Below, one piece after another: positions 1 to 5,146 of a DNA stretch of 5,146 bases (its first letter is position 1; every line of letters starts with the position of its first letter). The DNA is from Deltaproteobacteria bacterium. Lineage in GTDB: Bacteria > Myxococcota_A > Polyangia > Haliangiales > Haliangiaceae. The stretch covers positions 1 through 5,146 of the forward strand of contig JACCYD010000387.1 of assembly GCA_013696695.1 (NCBI GenBank). Reading direction: 5' to 3'. Below the pieces are notes generated by a model. The model worked only from the letters and a program-made list of their open reading frames with translations, did no database searches and was not told the DNA's origin. Position numbers and translations under genes: made by a program.

Positions 1-743
1 AGCCACACGATGTGGGGACCCGACGGCGCGTCGAACCACTGCGGCGAGTTGCCGATCTCGCGGCCGTCGAGAAACACCCTGCCCTCGCCGGTCACCGAGA
101 TCTTGCCCTTGCCTGTCGGCGCGGAACGGACGGCCGCCTCGAACGCCTGGACGACCTCGGGGAGGTAGCGGATCGCGTCGGGCTTGAACGCGGGCTCCAC
201 GGTGCGGACGAGTCGAAACGCCTCGGTGGCCGCCTTGGGATTCTTCTCGCCCAGCCGTGCGGCGCCGAGGATGAACGACAGCTCGGCGTACAGGTTGACG
301 ACCTTCGCCGTCGGCGTCACGAACCGCAGGAGCTCGAGGCCGTTGCTCGCCATGCTCGCGGCGGTCGGGAAGCTATAGGCCGCGACTTGCTCGTCGGCGT
401 CCTGCTTGGCCTTGCGAGCCCGGGCGAGGTAATCGCCGTCCTCGTCCTGAAACGCCTCGACCAGCACTGCGGGTGCGATCGCGTCGTCGATCGGCTTGAG
501 CGCTTCGTGGTTGTTGAGCTCGACGGCGAGCTTTCCCGCGAGGTCGCGGTTGGCCTGGAAGTCACCCAGCTCGATGACCGCCACCGGACGCCGTTCTTTT
601 TGCGGCGGAAGCTCGACGTCGTCGTCTGGTGGCTCCTGGGCGCGGGCGTCGCTCCCTGGCATCCCGGCGTGGATGCAGATCGCGGCTGCGAGGGCCACCC
701 CCCACCGGCGAGGAGGCACCGAGCCGGACAACGCCCGCGACAT
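1..743 (-). CDS. Exported PEGA-domain protein, C-terminus beyond the left edge
   Basis: Reading the minus strand from ATG at 743 gives an uninterrupted frame of 247 full codons that leaves the window without a stop, so the gene is partial. The N-terminus is a Sec-type signal peptide: arginines at 3, 12 and 13, a hydrophobic core around residues 14-27 (WGVALAAAICIHAG), and an ARA cleavage motif at 33-35, so the mature protein should start near Q36 in the periplasm or beyond. Residues 52-95 (from RPVAVIELGDF) resemble an alpha/beta segment. Residues 100-208 are helix-rich and TPR-like, including an FKPDAIRYLPEVVQAFEAA stretch of a kind seen before PEGA domains in myxobacterial proteins. From residue 212 a PEGA-type beta repeat begins (KISVTGEGRVFLDGREIGNSP). 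No enzymatic motif is visible. It is divergent from a PEGA-bearing kinase, which suggests a shared envelope process. The signal peptide, codon use and domain order make it clearly coding; the exact role is unknown. Confidence 0.85.
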   Translation of the reverse strand, partial: MSRALSGSVPPRRWGVALAAAICIHAGMPGSDARAQEPPDDDVELPPQKERRPVAVIELGDFQANRDLAGKLAVELNNHEALKPIDDAIAPAVLVEAFQDEDGDYLARARKAKQDADEQVAAYSFPTAASMASNGLELLRFVTPTAKVVNLYAELSFILGAARLGEKNPKAATEAFRLVRTVEPAFKPDAIRYLPEVVQAFEAAVRSAPTGKGKISVTGEGRVFLDGREIGNSPQWFDAPSGPHIVW

Positions 744-754
744 TGCAATAGTAT
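725..754 (+). promoter_or_regulatory. Candidate promoter for the membrane kinase
   Basis: On the plus strand, CGGACA (725-730; 4 of 6 matches) and TAGTAT (749-754; 4 of 6) are separated by 18 bp. Transcription would start around 761, giving a leader of about 37 nt that contains the GAGGA ribosome binding site. The -10 covers almost the same bases as the better -10 on the opposite strand, and the -35 lies inside the first codons of the divergent gene. The match is weak; it is listed because this is the only AT-rich stretch upstream of the kinase. Confidence 0.3.
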
Positions 755-779
755 AGGCCACCTCGCGTGGCTGGCCCAA
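750..779 (-). promoter_or_regulatory. Sigma-70-like promoter for the exported PEGA protein, possibly leaderless
   Basis: On the minus strand, TTGGGC (774-779; matches the TTG of the -35 consensus) lies 18 bp upstream of TATACT (750-755; 5 of 6 matches to TATAAT). The -10 ends only 6 nt before the ATG at 743. The usual start distance would place transcription at or within a base or two of the ATG, so the mRNA may have no leader or Shine-Dalgarno. The -10 stands out as an AT-rich island in GC-rich DNA. The call rests on pattern matching only. Confidence 0.5.
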
Positions 780-785
780 GGCCAC
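757..785. repeat. Alternating GCCAC/GTGGC inverted repeats between the divergent genes
   Basis: GCCAC at 757-761, GTGGC at 767-771 and GCCAC at 781-785 form two mutually exclusive inverted repeats sharing the middle arm, with loops of 5 and 9 nt. Inside the second, TGGCC (772-776) and GGCCA (780-784) can also pair around CAA. In the kinase mRNA the last arm sits directly against the GAGGA at 786-790, so pairing could affect ribosome access. As DNA the same bases could be an operator. Short GC-rich palindromes arise easily by chance in such DNA. Confidence 0.3.
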
Positions 786-790
786 GAGGA
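786..790 (+). promoter_or_regulatory. Ribosome binding site of the kinase gene
   Basis: GAGGA followed by a 7-nt spacer and ATG at 798. This fixes the kinase start, because the reading frame stays open for hundreds of bases upstream with no better start near the first conserved kinase residues. Confidence 0.65.
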
Positions 791-797
791 CCAGGGC

Positions 798-2980
<2,183 letters not shown>

Positions 2981-2984
<4 letters not shown>

Positions 2985-3712
2985 CAGCTCGGCCCGCAAC
3001 CGTTGTTCGTCGGATCGCAGCCGGCCGCTTCCGTGCACTGCTGCTTCGGACAAGTCGCCGCAGCGCCGCACGCGCCAACACCGAGGCAATCGACATCGCA
3101 GCGACACGAATTCGAGCACGCCGTGCCGCCCGCACAGCTCGTCGCGCCGTTGCAATCGATGTCACACAGGCCATTGCCGCACAGGATCTGGGCGGCGCAC
3201 GAATTCGGGCCGTTGCACGCGACGACACAGCGATCGGCTTGCTGGCACCGGATCTCGCCGGCGCAGCTGGTGCCATTGCACGTGATGGCGCACGCGGAGC
3301 TGCCGCAATCGATCGGCGCCTGACAGGCACCATCCGCACACGTGATCGTACAACTCGCAGCGGTGGTGCACGCGATGCCCGTGCCACACGCGCCTGCGTC
3401 GGTGCAGCCGATCTCGCACGGCAGGTCCGCCGGGCATTGCACGATGCCGGGACACGACGCCGCCGTGCACGTGAACCGGCAAACCTCTTCCACGCACTCG
3501 CCGCCGAGATCCGTACAGTTCTCGGCACACGGCGGCACGATCGGCGCGTCGCTCGCGATGCAGAACCCGCTCATGCACTGGCGACCGTCGACGCAGTCGG
3601 TGGTGGTCGAGCACGCAAACTCGTTGGACTTGCGATCGACGAGACAGCTGCCCGCAGCCAGCAGGCCGCAGGTGAGGCCAACGCAGACGCCGAGGATCGC
3701 GAGCACTCGCAC
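2981..3712 (-). CDS. Exported cysteine-rich tandem-repeat protein, possible lipoprotein
   Basis: With the GTG at 3712 as start the protein has 243 residues, 43 of them cysteine. An N-terminal hydrophobic segment (residues 2-20, MRVLAILGV onward) ends in LLAAGSC, so it is exported either as a lipoprotein anchored at C23 (an imperfect lipobox, with Ser before Cys) or by ordinary cleavage. Residues 34-51 show C-x5-C-x5-C-x4-C, reminiscent of the Dickkopf-like cysteine modules common in myxobacterial lipoproteins. A second cluster is at 62-78. Seven tandem units follow at 78-225, then a C-terminal CGPSC tail. An in-frame ATG at 3751 would add 13 residues, but that stretch is acidic and uses codons rare here (CTA, GTA, TCA, TCT), so the GTG is preferred. 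Neither start has a strong ribosome binding site. The even cysteine spacing points to a disulfide-bonded rod outside the cytoplasm; metal binding is a less likely alternative. Function is not recognised. Confidence 0.8.
3038..3481 (-). repeat. Seven tandem cysteine-rich units of 20-22 codons
   Basis: Within the cysteine-rich protein, units begin at residues 78, 99, 121, 141, 162, 183 and 205. Each follows C-x3-C-x4/5-C-x5-C with a 3-5 residue linker, and unit lengths are 21, 22, 20, 21, 21, 22 and 21. Recurring residues are Ile/Val two places after the first Cys, NG after the second Cys in units starting at 141, 162 and 183, and Ser or Ala before the third Cys. The fifth unit has an extra CRC pair at its end (C203, C205). 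The repeat is clear at protein level and diverged at DNA level, so expansion is old rather than recent slippage. Confidence 0.85.
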
Positions 3713-3831
3713 TGACTCGCAGTCTACATCTAGCCGGCCGCGAGATTCCATGTTCGCTACTTGTTCGCTCGCCTCGCGCTCGCCCCTCCACCTCGCCACC
3801 CAACCCTCCTCCGGGGCTCGCCTCGGCCTCG
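3713..3831. other. G/A-rich spacer between ferredoxin and cysteine-rich genes
   Basis: On the minus strand this 119-bp gap is dominated by GAGG, GCGAG and GGAGG runs from 3831 to about 3763, then becomes mixed sequence up to the GTG at 3712. A 9-bp direct repeat, AAGTAGCGA on the minus strand, occurs at 3829-3837 (overlapping the ferredoxin stop) and at 3754-3762. No convincing -35/-10 pair, hairpin with a U-tract, or small gene is visible. If the alternative ATG at 3751 is used, the last 39 bases would be coding. Confidence 0.5.
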
Positions 3832-4137
3832 CTACTTCTTGCGCACGACCGCGATCGTCACATCCCCGGTCAGCTTGCAACGGCAGGCCAGCCGGACCTT
3901 GGTGATGTGATAGACGTTTCCGAGGTGCTTGCGCTCCTCGTCGGTGAACGGGTTGAGGTGCTCGGCGCCGGCCACGATCTTGACCCGGCACAGCCCACAC
4001 GTGCCCTTGCCGACGCAGGCGGTATCGATGCCCGCCGAGACCTTCGCCCCGGCGTCGAACAGGGTGTCCCCGAGCCGGCACTCGGCCGTCTTGGGCCCAT
4101 CCCCGGGGACCAGGGAAACGATCGTTACGGTCGGCAC
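3832..4137 (-). CDS. 2Fe-2S ferredoxin (Fer2 type)
   Basis: This is a 101-residue soluble electron carrier, a typical size for a single-domain ferredoxin. Cluster ligands are visible as C41-x5-C47-x2-C50 (within DTACVGKGTCGLCRVKI) and a fourth cysteine at C85 in RLACRC; C87 is an extra nearby cysteine. The residues between, including TDEER around 65-69 and GDVTI at 91-95, follow the usual Fer2 fold. The C-x5-C-x2-C spacing with GTCGxCRV resembles the ferredoxin domains of NqrF or of DUF4445/ASKHA proteins more than plant ferredoxins with C-x4-C-x2-C. The start is GTG at 4137; no other start precedes the conserved core. It begins 13 bp inside the end of the decarboxylase gene on the same strand, which suggests one transcript and coupled translation. 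A purine-rich AGAGA about 13 nt upstream is a weak ribosome site. The redox partner is not in the window. Confidence 0.92.
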   Translation of the reverse strand: MPTVTIVSLVPGDGPKTAECRLGDTLFDAGAKVSAGIDTACVGKGTCGLCRVKIVAGAEHLNPFTDEERKHLGNVYHITKVRLACRCKLTGDVTIAVVRKK

Positions 4138-5146
4138 GGGAGCGACAGTTCTCTCAGATAGTCGAGCAGCGCGTCGAGATCGACTTCCTCGGTCAGCGGG
4201 TTCATCAGGGTCGATCGCAGGTAGAACCCGCCCGGCAGCTGCGTCCCGACGATGTAGAACGTGCCGTCCTCGATGACCCGCTTGCGCAGCATCCGGTTGT
4301 GCGCGTCGAGCTCGCCAGGCGTCACGCTGCCGAGGTGCCGGAAACACACGATGTTCGACTCCGGCATCAGCGCGAGCTCGAAGTCGGGCGCCGCCGCGAC
4401 CTTCGCCGCGAGCTGCCGCGCCAGCTCGGCCTGGCGATCGACGACCTCGCCGAACCACGCCTCGCCCTGTGTGCGCAGCGCCGACCACAGCTCGAGCGCC
4501 ATCGCGCGCTTGGTGCACTCGAGCGTTCGTTGCCCGAGATCCCACCAGCTCTGATCGGGCGTCGCATCGGCGAACAGATACGACGCCTGCTGCGCGAACG
4601 CTTCGTACGCGTGGGCCTCGCGCCGATAGATCACGGCGGTGACCAGCGCCGGCATCATCAGCAGCTTGTGCGCATCCCACACCACCGAATCGGCGCGCTC
4701 GATCCCGCGCAGCTTGCTGCGCTGGGTCTCCGACAGCGCGACGCCACCACCGTGCGCCGCATCGACGTGTAGCCACAACCCGTGGCGCTCGGCGACGTCC
4801 GCGAGCTCGTGCAGCGGATCGAATGCACCGGTCGCGGTGGATCCCGCCGCGGCGACGATGCCGATCACCCGGCGATCGCCGGCCTGGCCAAGCGCCGTCT
4901 CCGCCGCCTCCGGCGTCAGCCGATGGTGCGCGTCGATCGGTGCGGCGATCACGCCGCGATCACCCCAGCCCATGATCCGAAGCGTGCGCGCGATCGAGTA
5001 ATGCGCGTCGGTCGACACGATCACGGCGAGCGGCGGCCCTGCATGCGCGCCCTGCTTCCAGACGTCGAAGCCCTCGTCGTGGAGGTACTCGGGGACGTAG
5101 AACGCGGCCTTCTCGGGCTCCTGATGGATGCCGAGCACTGCCACGG
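4125..5146 (-). CDS. PLP-dependent group II decarboxylase, N-terminus beyond the right edge
   Basis: The last 339 residues are visible, ending at TAA (4127-4125). Residues are numbered from the first full codon at 5144, a GTG that is an internal valine rather than a start. Landmarks of the pyridoxal-dependent decarboxylase family (the aromatic amino acid, glutamate and diaminobutyrate decarboxylase fold) are: H48 in STDAHYS, expected to stack on the PLP ring; D128 in HVDAAHGG, which holds the pyridine nitrogen; and K160 in WDAHKLL, the Schiff-base lysine. Further on come RTLECTKRAMALELW (206-220) and a C-terminal small domain with LRSTLMNPLT (309-318). About 100-150 N-terminal residues, including the usual GGTEAN phosphate-binding stretch, should lie to the right. 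The product would be a cytoplasmic enzyme removing CO2 from an amino acid. The substrate cannot be read from this part; a related non-decarboxylating lyase is possible. It is followed, overlapping, by the ferredoxin gene. Confidence 0.93.
   Translation of the reverse strand, partial: VAVLGIHQEPEKAAFYVPEYLHDEGFDVWKQGAHAGPPLAVIVSTDAHYSIARTLRIMGWGDRGVIAAPIDAHHRLTPEAAETALGQAGDRRVIGIVAAAGSTATGAFDPLHELADVAERHGLWLHVDAAHGGGVALSETQRSKLRGIERADSVVWDAHKLLMMPALVTAVIYRREAHAYEAFAQQASYLFADATPDQSWWDLGQRTLECTKRAMALELWSALRTQGEAWFGEVVDRQAELARQLAAKVAAAPDFELALMPESNIVCFRHLGSVTPGELDAHNRMLRKRVIEDGTFYIVGTQLPGGFYLRSTLMNPLTEEVDLDALLDYLRELSLPCRP

Noticed and set aside
12..797. Open frame in phase with the kinase extending it by 262 residues at the N-terminus
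   Set aside because: It is antisense to the real minus-strand exported protein, reads as arginine-rich low-meaning sequence, and the kinase fold begins just after the ATG at 798, which has a GAGGA site.
2985..3040. Transcription terminator after the kinase
   Set aside because: This stretch is coding for the cysteine-rich protein's C-terminus, and I see no GC-rich hairpin followed by a T-run.
3003..3905. Plus-strand open frames opposite the cysteine-rich gene
   Set aside because: They are antisense products of the repetitive TGC codons and show no start signals, motifs or conserved-looking composition.
3752..4081. Long N-terminal extension of the cysteine-rich frame through the spacer into the ferredoxin gene
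   Set aside because: It overlaps the ferredoxin in another phase, is Arg/Gly-rich, and would bury the signal peptide internally.
4138..4776. Fusion of the ferredoxin frame to a 213-residue upstream extension
   Set aside because: The extension is antiphase to the clear decarboxylase frame and is Arg/Ala-rich; the ferredoxin fold begins exactly at the GTG at 4137.

Overview
The window is high-GC bacterial DNA (about two thirds G+C by eye, with strong third-position GC). It looks like a myxobacterium or relative, possibly of the Haliangium/Kofleriaceae type. That placement is an inference from gene content: a Hanks-type kinase with an HRDVSPSN catalytic loop and PEGA-like C-terminal domains, a secreted PEGA protein, and a very cysteine-rich exported protein. 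Nothing marks a mobile element, CRISPR array, tRNA or rRNA.

Layout. A minus-strand gene runs off the left edge (743 down to 1) and encodes an exported protein with a helical middle and the start of a PEGA domain. It is divergent from a 728-residue membrane serine/threonine kinase (798-2984, plus). The 54-bp gap between them holds face-to-face promoter candidates, small inverted repeats and the kinase ribosome binding site. The kinase converges on a minus-strand cysteine-rich exported protein (2981-3712), and the two stop codons share one CTAG tetranucleotide. A G/A-rich spacer of about 119 bp follows. Beyond it lie a small 2Fe-2S ferredoxin (3832-4137, minus) and, overlapping it by 13 bp, a PLP-dependent group II decarboxylase (4125 to beyond the right edge, minus).

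How the parts may work together. The left half looks like an envelope signalling pair: a kinase with an extracytoplasmic PEGA-like sensor region beside a separately secreted PEGA protein, sharing one divergent control region. The right half is a minus-strand run, decarboxylase then ferredoxin, probably translationally coupled, possibly continuing into the cysteine-rich gene. No metabolic link between decarboxylase and ferredoxin can be read from the sequence. The most distinctive element is the cysteine-rich protein: 43 cysteines in 243 residues, with seven tandem units of 20-22 residues in a regular C-x3-C-x4/5-C-x5-C spacing. Most long open frames elsewhere are antisense or frame-shifted shadows caused by the high GC.
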